Of a stretch of DNA of 64,000 nt, positions 24,787 through 35,711 are shown one piece after another. A model generated the notes under the pieces. It worked only from the letters and a program-made list of their open reading frames with translations, was not told where the DNA came from and did no database searches. A program made the translations under genes and the position numbers. The stretch is taken from assembly GCF_000485595.1 (NCBI RefSeq), contig NW_014577545.1:96262-160261 (forward strand), read 5' to 3'. Numbering within the stretch: position 1 is the stretch's first letter; each line of letters begins with the position of its first letter. This DNA comes from Priapulus caudatus. Lineage: Eukaryota; Priapulida; Priapulimorpha; Priapulimorphida; Priapulidae.

Positions 24787-25384
24787 ACCACATGCGTTTA
24801 ATAAATGCATGTATTTTATACACTATTACATGCATGTAATGTGTTTTCTATCTCGTGAATGTGCTGCACTGCATGTACATCTACAATTAATAGTTTTAAG
24901 CACTGCATGTACATCTACAATTAATAATTTTAAGTCGACTAATAGTTTAAGCTTTTGAAAGCTGCCTTAGTCATGTGTATACCATTTACTTTTTATATTT
25001 GTGGCCTGCTAGTTCCTTCTATGCATTATTGTTCAGGTATGTGTACACCCGGTGGATGGATGGAGGAGAGCTCGAAGGGTTCGTGTCTGCTACTGCTCCT
25101 CTGTGGCAAGTCCATCAACCTGCTTGTGAACATATACAGTGGCAAGCAATGACCAGTGAGGATTACCAGCAGCTCGGGCCCAATCGTATAATGATTCACT
25201 GGAGCTCAAACGAGAAACAGCACCCTGTAAGTATTAGTAAATAAGGGTGCAATGATTAACTGCGATTCAACTCTATCACAATACATCCCGTTCGGTTCGG
25301 TTTTCGGTATTTTTTTTCGTTTCGGTTCTTGGTTTGGTTCTGGAAAATACATTCAACCCACTCTCAGTTACAAAAAAGTGTGAC

Positions 25385-25545
25385 CATGCCGGGGTGTCGA
25401 GGAAACAAGACCCAGCATGTGATTGGTTCGCTGAGCAAGCGCCAGCCAATCAACAATTGCGATGTGATTGGCTGGCGCTTGCTCAGCGAGCCAATCAACA
25501 ATCGCTTTTTGTATACACAAGAACATACGACACGTTGGGCATGTT
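25385..25545. repeat. Long hairpin / MITE-like inverted repeat
   Basis: TGATTGGTTCGCTGAGCAAGCGCCAGCCAATCA-type arms (about 25420-25452 and 25463-25495) are exact or nearly exact inverted copies separated by about 11 bases. Weaker inverted similarity reaches out to CATGCC at 25385 and GGCATG at about 25540. The RNA would fold into a long stem. This is consistent with a short foldback element. Confidence 0.8.
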
Positions 25546-25659
25546 TTCATCACCAAAGTGGAGTCCCCCAGCAAAACCCTTCAAGACAGGGTAAATTTAG
25601 AGAATAATGAATATAGATCGAAATCAACTGAGGAACATGACTCAAACTCATAAATTCAT

Positions 25660-25858
25660 GACTCAAAGGCATGAATTCAAGTATCCTCTTTTGGCTAGCC
25701 TGGCAAAATAGTATATGTGTATTCCAGCCTCATCAGTGGCCAGTGAGAGAGTATTCAGTACATCTGGGAACATAGTCACTGCTCAGAGGTCTTGTCTCTT
25801 ACCTGACCAGGTGGTTATTCTAATTTTCCTGAAGCAGAATAGGAAACTAACTTAACTT
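25660..25858 (+). pseudogene. hAT transposase C-terminal dimerisation domain (fragment)
   Basis: A frame reads 'YPLLASLAK', a TAG stop, then 'YMCIPASSVASERVFSTSGN', 'IVTAQRSCLLPDQVVILIF' and 'LKQNRKLT' before TAA at about 25853. This is the hAT family C-terminal dimerisation motif (P.SS..SER.FS..G.....R..L....v..li.L). The upstream catalytic core is not present, so this is a relic. Oppositely oriented GGTTCGGTTTTCGG / CCGAAC.GAACC tracts lie on both sides (25290-25345 and 26097-26140). They may be remnants of the element's ends. Confidence 0.75.
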
Positions 25859-26656
25859 TCACTTGTCCCTACCCAGGTGGACTGCATGGGGTAGTCTTTG
25901 ACTTCTAGTCTAATAGTCTATTGTGGTGAGGTAGATCACTTTAATGAATAGTATTGACTATTATCCTTGAACTGCATTACTTTATTGTCTTTTGGCCAAT
26001 AAATAACACAATAAATGTATAATATTATGATAGGCATCATTATTATTCAAAATGGAGGGAGAATGTCCCCACCTTTTCAGCATTTTTACTACTGAAAATA
26101 ACCGAACCAAACGAACCGAACCGAAGAGCAAAAACCGAAAAGTTTTCAAATATAGTAGTGTTTGCATACTCACTTTTCTTTAGTAAAATTCTTGTTTTCT
26201 TCAAATCCTTGAAATTTGTTAGAATGTTATATAGGTGCCACCAAAACACTACCAGCAACGGGCAGACGTTAGAATCAACTTGTAGCTGGGGACAATCCTA
26301 ACAAGAAGAGCGTGCAAGTTGCTCACCAAAAACTATACAAACCGCTTCATCTGAAGATAGCACCATCAAGTTGCTTGCCACTGTGTTGATCATAGTGAGA
26401 AAACAACATCGGCTTCACCTTCAGAATACTGACCAAAAGCCGAGGTATTTAGTTTGACTTATAATAATAATTATTATTATGGTATTAGTAAAGCACAACC
26501 TGCCATAATTTGGCACTGGGTTCAACTCACATATACTTTTCGGATATTCATGTAAGAAGAACTAGTTGATTAATTGTTAGGTGCCATCACTGTACAATTT
26601 ACCAATATCTTTGAAATTGAACCTCTTTCAGCTACCACGTCCAGACTGGCATTTAC

Positions 26657-27319
26657 GTGGACAACCAGGAGTTGCAAAATGCAGCAAGTCATCACCGTCG
26701 TCATCGACCTCTTGCTGAGAGGATGACATTCTCTGACTACGCTCTCCATCATGAATATCAGCCGCTTCTACTGGCAGATCAGCAGCTGGTCATCAATCTG
26801 CTCAGCAATGATTCAGCTCCAGATGGAAGAGCACATGTGCACCACTGTGCATACATCAGCACGGGGACTTTGACTGCAGACGATACTTGTAGTGCTGGAT
26901 CTAAGTACACCCCTACATCAGCGCGGAACAGAGTTTTGTACTTTTGGCGCTTGAATGAGAACCAAAATATTCTCGCCGCTTTGGGTCACTATCACCTACC
27001 CCTAAAGCAGAAGAGATCAGATGATTCTGCAAGGTCAATCCATACAAAAAGGGTTCATTCACCTCAAGTGGATGAGCAGTTGGAAATTCCCGAGCTGGAT
27101 GGTCATGTAATGCCAGAAACAACTCCATACCTTAAGTTTCAGCACAAACTGATTAGCAGCGCTGGAGTGCTTAAATGGAGAGTTCATAGCATTGATCACG
27201 ACATCATGGTATTGAATGACATTAACCTGGAGTCAGCAAATTTTCAGAAAAATCAGTTTGCTCACCTATGTCGGAGCAAATCCAGAAACACAAGAAATGT
27301 GTCATACAGCTGTACGTGA
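26657..27319 (+). CDS. Hypothetical protein, 220 codons, unrecognised
   Basis: This is the longest uninterrupted frame in a transposon-rich stretch and longer than expected by chance. It is His- and Leu-rich, with no signal peptide or membrane segment. A middle part reads 'SARNRVLYFWRLNENQNILA', followed by 'ELDGHVMPETTPYLKFQHK'. No domain is recognised. Lying between hAT C-terminal (25660-25858) and hAT N-terminal (28169-28640) remnants, it may be transposon-derived. Confidence 0.35.
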   Translation: MDNQELQNAASHHRRHRPLAERMTFSDYALHHEYQPLLLADQQLVINLLSNDSAPDGRAHVHHCAYISTGTLTADDTCSAGSKYTPTSARNRVLYFWRLNENQNILAALGHYHLPLKQKRSDDSARSIHTKRVHSPQVDEQLEIPELDGHVMPETTPYLKFQHKLISSAGVLKWRVHSIDHDIMVLNDINLESANFQKNQFAHLCRSKSRNTRNVSYSCT

Positions 27320-27606
27320 AAAATGTTCAGCCCATGTGCTTAGCTGATGGTAGTGGTAGTCCACAATACTGTCAAATTTCGTAATTCAAAATAATAATTG
27401 AAACTTCATAATTTCATATTTTCCTTATAAATTTAGTATCCGATTTTTATCAAATTTTCGCTGTTGTTTGAAATTTTTTTGGAATTAACTTAAACCTAGA
27501 CTGGATTTAGCCTTTAAAAAATAGTTGAACTTTTACGTTATTGCATCTTAAAATACTATTTTTTATCTTATTTAATTTTTTTTTATTTCTTTCCAGTTCA
27601 ACCAAG

Positions 27607-28086
27607 GCATCTGTATTTGAGCCTCAGTCTGCTATAGCTCCTCCTGCTCTTGCTGCGAGTGCTGAGAAAAGTTCTGAACAGCATGGTCTTGAAAAGGGCC
27701 CAGACCCTGAGGGACCTCAATCAGCAGGGACCTAAACTTCCACCTGCAGTTATCGAACATGAGCCCCAGCCCAAGCCTCAGTCTGCTTCTGCTTCTACTC
27801 ATCCTGAACCTGTTGTTTGTGCTGAGACTTCTGTAATTTTGAGCAGCATGATCTTGAAAATGACCCAGGCCCAGAGGGATCTCAGTTGGTTCCACAACAT
27901 CCACCTGCAGTTATTGAACATGATCCTGAGCCTCACCCCCAGCCTCAGTCTGCTTCTGCTTCTACTCCTCATGGACATGTTGTTTGTGATGAGACTTCTG
28001 TAAGTTCTGAGCAGCATAATCTTAAAAAGAGCCCAGACCCAGAGAGATCTCAGTCGGTTCCACAACTTCCACCTGCAGTTATTTAA
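27607..28086. repeat. Three degenerate ~165-bp tandem repeats encoding a Pro/Gln/Ser-rich segment
   Basis: The CACCTGCAGTTAT box ends each unit, at about 27741, 27902 and 28070. In the reading frame of each unit the product is 'PPAVIEH' followed by proline-rich 'PQPKPQSASAS' and then 'SSEQH.L'. Frames of the three units are out of phase with one another because of small indels, so the present sequence does not encode a continuous protein. Confidence 0.7.
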
Positions 28087-28168
28087 CATGCACGTAAGTC
28101 CCAGATGTCAGGGGGCCATGCCACCACAGTCATCCCCAACCTCCACTCAATCTACTGCATCTTCCTAG

Positions 28169-28645
28169 TTGCCATTGCAGCAACAGAAATTGAGATCCTT
28201 GCAAACACCAGAATCTGCAGCTCAGGTTCAAGCTCAAACTCAGTTTAAGTCCAACAGAAAGCCAATGCGTCTGAAGACTGTGGAATCATGGAACTTTGAG
28301 TGGCTAGTTTATGAGGTTTCTGTTGATGGGCAATGTGTGCACAAAGTACGGTGCAATGTCTGCAGGGGAATGTTTGGACATGGAACAGCAGCATCAGCTA
28401 GGGAGTTTGCCAATGCAGGTCAATCACAATGCTGCAGAGATTCTAATGCCTATGTTGAAGGAACAATAAATGTGAAGAAGGACACTGCAACGACACACTC
28501 ACAAGGTGTGCTTTATCAGAAAGCCCTGGACGCCAAACGAGGGAAAGAAGCACCAGCAACCACAATAGGAAGACTTCTGTACAAGATGGATGAGGCTTTG
28601 TTTAACAGGTTATGCAAACTATTTGATTGGGCATATGTAATTGCC
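28169..28645 (+). pseudogene. hAT-type zinc-finger (BED/TTF-like) N-terminal domain, fused to Copia sequence
   Basis: The frame starts in a Gln-rich leader. About 45 codons in, it reads 'VESWNFEWLVYEVSVDGQCV' followed by 'VRCNVCRGMF', the Trp...Cys-x2-Cys start of the finger found in ZNF862/C17orf113-like hAT proteins. It continues through 'ATTIGRLLYKMDEALFNRLC' and then changes without a break into 'CCGYRLYDP' (from about 28640), which is Copia pol. The 170-codon frame is therefore a chimera created by insertion, not a single gene. Confidence 0.65.
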
Positions 28646-29612
28646 TGTTGCGGGTATCGGCTCTATGATCCGGCCAAGTGAAGGATGTTCTACAGCCGTG
28701 ATGTAATCTTCAACGAGAGTGATCTCAACTCTGATCCGAGCATCGAGGCTGAAACGAATGTGACGCCCAACCAACCATCAGTGGACGTCTCCTCTGATGG
28801 TGATGATGATGATGATGCACCTGGTGACGGTGGTCTGCGTGACCCAGGGAATGCTGCAAATCATGATGTGAGGCGGTCAGATAGAGTAAGAAGAGCTCCA
28901 GACCTTCTTGGAGAGTGGGTGTCAGTTGCTGCATCCGAACTGGCTAACTTCAAGCAAGCGCTGAACAGTTCTGACAGCAGAAAGTGGATAACAGCCATGG
29001 AGAAGGAGATGGGATCTCTTTCTTATAACGAAGTGTGGGAGCTGGTTCCACCTACCCAGGGCCGGAGAATCGTCGGCAGCAAGTGGGTGTACAAAAAAAA
29101 AACTGGGAGCCGATGGGTCGACTGAGAGGTTCAAAGGAAGACTGGTGGCGCAATGCTACTCACAATAGCTATGACACAACAACGGGACTATGACAAAACC
29201 TTTAGTCCAGTCGTCCGGTCAGAGTATGTAATGACGCTGAAAGCTCTGTCAGCAAAGAACAACAACTTTCTTCATCAGATGGACGTTACGAAAGCTTTCC
29301 CGAAGAAGCACCTTGAAAGAAGAGGTGTATATGAAGCAGCCAGAAGGGCTCGTTGAGAAGGGCAAGGAGGATATCGTCTGCAAGCTCAAGAAGAGCATAT
29401 ACGTTTTAAAGCAGTTGCTGCGATGCTGGAATGCAGCCTTTCATGAGCATCTGCTTGAGATTGGCTTTAAGCAGTCAACAAATGATCCGTGTATCTACAC
29501 TTCAGAAGGAGAGCTGGTTATATTGGCTGTGTACGTCGACGACATCCTGGTTGTGGTTAAAAGCCAGCATCAGTTGAAGGAAGTGAAGAAGGCCATATCT
29601 GATATGTTCATA
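28640..29612 (+). pseudogene. Ty1/Copia pol remnant (integrase tail to reverse transcriptase)
   Basis: Visible in order are the 'YRLYDP..' and 'FYSRDVIFNE' integrase-tail motif, an acidic linker, 'WITAMEKEMGSL', 'WELVPP' and 'GSKWVYK' at the start of the reverse transcriptase. Then, in shifted frames, come 'YDKTFSPVV', 'HQMDVTKAF' and the catalytic 'YVDDILVV' box at about 29533-29556. A stop at 28679 and frameshifts near 29110, 29200 and 29330 break it. It ends abruptly at about 29610 in a CATA microsatellite, so the RNase H part and LTR are missing. Confidence 0.85.
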
Positions 29613-31169
29613 CATATACATACATACATACATACATTTGTTTGATGAAACAGATTTTTCGCCAGCCACAGAACCACAGTAGGTGCTAGCACGGCGTCTT
29701 CATTGTGTGCAGTTACAGCATGGACCGCCAGGGGCGCAGCGGATCTACTAGAGAGAGAGACTGCTTCTTCTCTCTGGCAAGAGACTGGCAATCCCTGGGA
29801 AGCAGCTTGTGGCTTCTGCCGATCACCGATAGTCCATTTCTGACCAGTGTTGTCAGACGACTCCATGCCAGACCTCGGCCCCTCGCTAACTTGCCAATCC
29901 GTGTTCTGGCAAGCACGCTCGGTCACCCGGCAAGCGTCTGCCATTCGGAGCGAGTTTTGTGCCTTCTGGCAAGTTTCACGTGGGAACATCCCAATCGTGT
30001 TGCTCGCGAGTGCGTTCTCGTCATGTGTCATTTTCGTTAAAGCTCCGGAAAGCCTGCCAAGGACAACGATGATATGTATTGCAACATGATACGCACATGC
30101 AATGCTATAACCAGCCATATCAATCTTGCGTGCAATAGCGCATTTACGCGAATGAGGAGCAAGAGTAATAGGGCAATGATTACTATATTAACTAATAAGA
30201 TAATTAGAAGCCGTCGTACCGACTTGCCGAACGGCGAACGACCACATAGCGTAGCTCGTTTTATTTGTAATCATCTGATATAATTCTGGGGGCCGTTGTC
30301 AGAAACATCGTAAAGTTAATGCTAATGTTGAGCCTAATTTTGTTTCTGACAACGTCCTGCTGGTAATTCAACCTGCGATTTCTCAAGGCTTCGGCGAGCG
30401 AGCGATTTCTTGAGGGAGACTTCCAGGCAACAACCTTGCCTTGCTGGTGGTAACCTGCCCGCATAGATCTCATGTTAATCAACAGTCACGTCACAGTACA
30501 CAATATATACAGTAGTCATGGGGATAAAATACATTATACATACAACATACCAGGAGTGAATATAAATGACTTTTTGTGTGTCATTCACTCCTACATACGT
30601 ACGTACGTACGTGTGGGTGTGTGGGTGCGTGCGTGCGTGCGTGTGTGCGTGCGTGTGGGTGTGTGGTTGTGTGGGTGTGTGGGTGCGTGCGTGCGTGCTA
30701 ATTGGGAAAAACTTTTGAAACCTTTTAAATTATTTTTACAGTAAAAAATGTACGTATACTCAACCAGTTAGACCATGCTGTTTACTGTCTGCTCGCTAAA
30801 CTACACTATTTCTCTCCCTCCTGAAAATCGACACGCGTCTTTGCTTTTATATGAGCGCCCGAACTGGTCGTCTCTGCTCTCTTCACGTGACGCAGTTTTC
30901 CACTTCTTTGGCAAATATGGTAACCAAACTGAGCAGGCGACTTCCCCGCTCTCGCTTCTTGGTTTGAAATTCTATTGCGCAGTTCGACACGCGACCCCCT
31001 CCCTGGCCTCTTGCGCTAGGATATTCTTGACAAGAGATGAGTCATCTTTGCCAACGTGGCAAAGCCAGCTTCTCCTTCTCATAGTTTTCATATGCAGCAG
31101 CGACCTTCATGTAAATTGCCTGCTTACAATAGCCTTATTAGCCGGATAGGTCAACCGTGAGTAGATTCT

Positions 31170-31440
31170 CTGCAGTGGCGTCACAAGGGGGTTGCGGGGA
31201 GTGCGGGACGCACCGGGTGACACCATCAGAGGGGGTGATTTTAATTTTGCTAGTTGTTTATGTCACTACTATTGCCATTACATTCAGTGATTTACTGGAA
31301 TTACAATTTACGAGTAACATTAGTACAAAAAACATTACTAAGGATTCTGTATGGTCTGGTACGGGCGGAGGTCCATGGGGGTGACACCATGAGTTACCGC
31401 ACCGTGTGACACCAACCATAATGCCACAGCTGATTTCCTG
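31170..31440. repeat. GTGACACC-type interspersed repeat
   Basis: The segment opens with AGTGGCGTCACAAGGGGG and contains GGGTGACACCATCAG, then GGGGGTGACACCATGAGTTA followed by CCGCACCGTGTGACACCAACC. The internally repeated GTGACACCA motif and the start resemble a common invertebrate hAT-like MITE. A clear 3' terminus is not visible. It lies inside the 2-kb duplication. Confidence 0.55.
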
Positions 31441-31449
31441 ACGTCTTAC

Positions 31450-31724
31450 CGCTGCTGACGGTCCTTGCCGTGCCGACTAACGACCGCACGCCTGGCAGGC
31501 GGTTCGCATGCACGCTGCTGCTGATGCTGCGACCCGTCGCATCCTCCTCATCCTCCTCTTCCGCGTCGTCGTCGCTACCTGAGATGCTGATAGTGTCGTG
31601 ATGCTGCTGCATGGCGCTGGGGTTAGGTACCATGGTGTTTGGTCGCTGCTGCAGGGTTGTCCTGGTTCCTGCACTCGTGGCGGACGGTGCAGCAAATCCT
31701 GTCCTCTGCAGTCCGCGCAAGTCA
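31450..31724 (-). CDS. Coding-like exon, Ser/acidic-rich (possibly a 3' exon of HFM1)
   Basis: The minus-strand frame reads 'LRGLQRTGFAAPSATSAGTR', then 'ISISGSDDDAEEEDEEDATG', then 'VRSLVGTARTVSSG' up to a GTAAGACG donor at about 31449, with a CTAG acceptor at about 31725. The composition is that of a disordered protein tail. Its duplicate at about 39240-39545, next to the last sure HFM1 exon (40244), suggests it could belong to the HFM1 tail. That is inference only. Confidence 0.4.
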
Positions 31725-31943
31725 CTAGACGTCGGCGAAGAAATAGAGCAAATCCGTGATCAGCGGATATTTGTGTCGGAGCAGATGATTCGGCTGTCAC
31801 ACATTTAAATTGTTACATTGTTACCCCCCTCCCAATTTTCTCAACGAATTTAGACGTTTCACAAAATCGACCCCTGGGACTTTCAAATCCGCGGATCCGC
31901 GGAAGAATCTCATCCCTGCATATTGTATATATCTTAACAATTT

Positions 31944-32451
31944 CAGGGGCGGATTCAGACCGTATTTGCCGTATTGGGAAATACGGTCTAGATTTCAAAG
32001 TGCCCTTCAAAATTTTGCGCTAAAAAATACAGAAAACAATTTGATGGAATTTGGCTATATTCTTTGTTTTCTTTTTCTTCTGATTCATTGACAGGACTTG
32101 AAGGAAATCAAAATTTTACATGGCAACAAAACTAGCTTCGATATCTGAAAAAGAAGGGACGTGCTTGAATCATTCTGCATTAATTGCTGGTATGCAAAGC
32201 GCAGGCAAAATGAAGCAGAAATAAAATTCCATATGGTTTTTAGCTATTGCTGCTCGACTAAATGTGTGCTCAAATGGTGCTCATTTTTGTGCCCAGGGAC
32301 CCTTGAAATTTTGAAAAATTGAGCCCAGACCCCCCGCCATGTGCTTCTTCGCCGAACGGCGCCCACTGTGGGGTGGTGTGCCCTTTTTGTAGGATGTGCC
32401 CTTAAAATCTGGAAAAAATACTGTCTAGCTTCAGCCCTGGATCCGCCCCTG
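31944..32451. mobile_element. hAT-type MITE with 15-bp terminal inverted repeats
   Basis: The left end is CAGGGGCGGATTCAG at 31944. The right end CTGGATCCGCCCCTG finishes at 32451, the inverted complement with one mismatch. AATTT immediately flanks both sides (31939-31943 and 32452-32456) and may be all or part of the target duplication. CAGGGGCGGAT is a widespread hAT terminus. There is no transposase inside, so it is non-autonomous. Confidence 0.85.
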
Positions 32452-32473
32452 AATTTGTGGTTGCAAACGGACA

Positions 32474-32540
32474 ACCGATGACCAGGCGATACATATATTT
32501 ACTTCTTGTGGGTCGACATAGGAATGCGGTATCTCATATA
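32474..32540. repeat. Dispersed repeat, copy 2 (first at 23940-24025)
   Basis: See the copy at 23940. The two differ mainly by a short insertion in copy 1. Confidence 0.8.
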
Positions 32541-32777
32541 CCTTAAAGGCATATTAGGCCCATTGATTATGCAATGTTGACGAATGCTACAGTAACTGGC
32601 ACCTGGTGTAGTTAATACCTACATTACCTTCATTACAAGAGCGAGAGCGCCACCTGTCGTGGAGTTTGCTGTTTGCCAAGCTGAGGCGTGTTCAGGAGAG
32701 CGAGCGCTCGATGCGAACGCTCGATGAACGAACGAAGCGCCTCCTGAACGACACACCGAGCGCTCGCTTTATCCAAG

Positions 32778-34354
32778 ATGGCGACTTACTCAGGAGATTT
32801 TAATCGTGTCCTCGAACAAGTTCTGCTCAATGAATTAGCAGACGAAATTCATATGCCTTATTTGGACTTAATTATGCCCATGATTGCAATTGCGCCTTCG
32901 GTAAGACGCCCTCCGGTGCTTGGTACTGCCCGAATTGAGAGCTATGTAGGAGAGACCGTACCAAGCTACAGCGACCCGTTATTCAAAGCGCATTTTCGAA
33001 TGACTCGCTCGTCGTTTCAGGTCAGTGCCAGTGGGTAGCTCTAAGAAATGGTCTAACTAATCACTTCGTATTGTATGGACAAACAGTCGCACAGCCTTGT
33101 CGGACTAGTCAGTGGGATTCTACGGTGTACTCCATATGTTTATTCTCTATAGACTATAACTTGTATAAGACTATATATCAGCTCGGATATAGACTAGGCT
33201 ATAGCTTCCTAGTTCCTACACTTAATTTCTTAAAAACTAGTTTTAAGTAGGCATAATATTATGCCATGCTAGTGACTAGTCTATAGTGTGCATTGATGAA
33301 GTTATAATATATGCTCTTATAGTCTTACTCAGTCATAGTCGTAGTGCAAGATCACATGTCCGACTTAACAATCTTATAGTTTGTCTTAGCTCTAGTACTA
33401 TAGCCCGCGTACAGTTGCCGCAGGCCTGCATCATTGTGCCAGTAAATCAAGTAGAATAGCTTTTATTTTTAAATTTAATTTCAGGCACTTCTAGAACTAA
33501 TAGGACCACACACAGCGGTTCGCACAATCAGCCTGGAAAGAAGGACGTTGGCCTGCATTTGGTATCTGAGCAATACCGAGTCTTTTAGAAGTGTGGTTGA
33601 CCGCTTTGGTCTTAGCAAAGGTTCGCTCCACTACTACTTGGGGAACTTCTGTAGGCTGCTTTCTGGGGAAAAAATTCTCCCTACGATGATAACATGGCCC
33701 AAACAAGAAGAGTATGCATCAATTGCAGAGTCCTTCTCCCAGCGAGCAGGGTTTCCCGGGGTAATTGGAGCGATCGATGGGACATACATTCCCATTTCAG
33801 GCCCGACTGCTTTTCGCGACTCGTATATATGCAGGAAAGGTTTTCCTGCTTTCCATCTGCAGGCAGTCTGTGATAGCAGACTACGTTTTTTAAATGTATT
33901 TTCTGCATATCCGGGTTCTGTACACGACTCTAGGGTGTACAAGAACAGCCCCCTGTATGGCCACCTAGAATTGGAAGCACCAAGCCAGTACCATTTGCTG
34001 GGTGATTCTGCCTACGGCCTGTCTACCAATATGCTGGTACCTTTCAGGGATAATGGCCACCTGACTACCGAGGAGAAAACGTTTAACTATAAACAGAGCT
34101 CTACCCGGGTAGACATTGAAAGGTGCTTTGGCCTACTGAAAGGCAAATTTCGTAAACTAAAATTCTTGGACATGAGGTCAGTTGCAGATATTCCGAGTGT
34201 GATAGTTGCTTGCTGTGTGGTGCATAATTTCATATTAAAAGCATGGAAACCATCAATGATGCGGAAATTATTGTTGAAATTGAAGGGGGGTCCAGTGAAA
34301 CACTTGTGTCTACAGAGACGTCAACCGCTGGTAGCGCCAAACGTCGGGACATAA
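32778..34354 (+). CDS. PIF/Harbinger transposase (HARBI1-like nuclease), two exons
   Basis: Exon 1 is 32778-33020 and ends 'TRSSFQ' before a GTCAGTG donor. Exon 2 starts at 33485 after TTTAATTTCAG with 'ALLELIGPH', same phase. Exon 2 holds the DDE nuclease: 'GVIGAIDGTYIPISGP' (first Asp), 'YHLLGDSAYGLS' (second Asp) and 'VDIERCFGLLKGKFRKL' (Glu), with 'CVVHNFIL' after it. All three catalytic acidic residues and the intron are intact, so it could be active or very young. One blemish is near 34243. The current frame ends in a basic tail at 34352, but an overlapping frame starting 'METINDAEIIVEIEGG' and ending 'KRRDIMNLLA' looks like the ancestral C-terminus, so a 1-base indel is likely there. 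No terminal repeats were found. Confidence 0.9.
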
Positions 34355-34379
34355 TGAATTTGTTGGCATAAGTAGCAGG

Positions 34380-35276
34380 GCCTGACATAGGGCCATTTGT
34401 TGGGTTGAATTTTCACTTGCCCGAAACTTTGATATTGTATTATCATTATGTGTAGTTTATTTTGTGTAATCGACCAATTTTTTGCTGTAGTTGTTAATCC
34501 AAACTAAACACATGCTATAAAATTATAACAATGCTAAAATGGCCCAACTTACAGGAAAAATTATCCGCTGCATTTAACGTTTCCAGTTATGCGTCACTAT
34601 CACCCTAAAACTGCAGCCGCCTAAAAGAGTATTTTGGTGGGGGGGGGCAACGGAGAATTAAGACGAACGATTCCACTAAATGCACAGTGAGTTACTTATC
34701 TTTTTCAATAATTGGCGTGCTTTATGTACTGTCAGGTCTTGTGCCAGCACACACGGCAATGACTAAATACGTGCTTTTCTCTCAAACGCAGTAAATAGCA
34801 TGTACAGACAGACAGGTAAAGTGGTTTCCTCACTCATGGCCACAGGCTCATGGCTCTGCTGTGAATCTATTTACTGAAGTTGTAAATCGCCTGCGCTCCG
34901 ACACTCTTACTGACTCAGTTGCCGCTCCAGATGGTTCTGTTTGTTTTCTAGTCTACCTTCTTGTACGGGCATTAGGTCTGTCTCTCTTTGTAGTATATAA
35001 AGCTTTGTTGGAAGAATTCATTGGTCTGGTAGAACATGTTAACCAATCTAAAGGATTGACCCATTACTTTATACATTGGTTCATTAGATTCAATCCTCGG
35101 CTGATTGTTCAATTTTTCGTAATCGATGTCTTTAGCAATTCCAACATTTTGGTACAACATTCGATCCCATTAGGTGAAATATGGTATTCTGATATCTCTC
35201 TATCTTCAAGTAAAACGTAGATGTCTGGTCATCTTATGTATCATCATACTGGACTACCTTTATAAGCAATGTATAG
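34380..35276. other. No gene supported
   Basis: A 119-codon frame at 34861-35220 has no recognisable domain, and a frame on the other strand is also open, which is typical of chance. A run of nine or more G occurs near 34639. Confidence 0.4.
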
Positions 35277-35663
35277 AAGGCGTGTTCAACAGCCTTCCAA
35301 CCTTAACGTCGTGATGTTGCCGGTCGTCAGCCGCGACAGCTTCAACGAGACGAAGCACCGTTACAACGGCCACCTAACGGAGCGAACCGTGTGTGTTGGC
35401 TACCAGCAGCAGGACAAGGCACTATGCGACGTGAGTATAACACGTTCACACACACGCACATTGTTTAGCTCCTGAGACGCACACACGCACGCATGCACGC
35501 ACACACACAAAGAAACGATAGGGTGCCCCAATGATCGCTATGTGACTTTAGTTACTTTGTCATTTTCATCCCAGTACTAATTCAAAAACATTTCTTTGCG
35601 CATTAGAACTCACACGCTATTTATTGTTTTAAAATATTATATATTATAATGTATATATATATA

Positions 35664-35711
<48 letters not shown>

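Larger units (their letters stand above)
29847..31803. repeat. Segmental duplication, copy 1 (clean copy)
   Basis: About 2 kb recurs at 37433-39622 in the same orientation, with the same order of blocks. These include the 'GTGTTGTCAGACGA' start, a GTGTGGGTGCGTGCG microsatellite (30600-30700), a CACCGGGTGACACCATCAG block and a Glu/Asp-rich coding-like block near the end. This copy has the longer open frames and tidy homopolymers, so it is the reliable version. Confidence 0.9.

Noticed and set aside
29570..30118. 182-codon minus-strand ORF
   Set aside because: No recognisable domain, overlaps an equally open plus-strand frame and is destroyed in the second copy of the duplication. Left unannotated as a gene.
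30781..31149. 124-codon plus-strand ORF
   Set aside because: Within the duplicated segment, frame not kept in copy 2, no recognisable domain. It could be chance.
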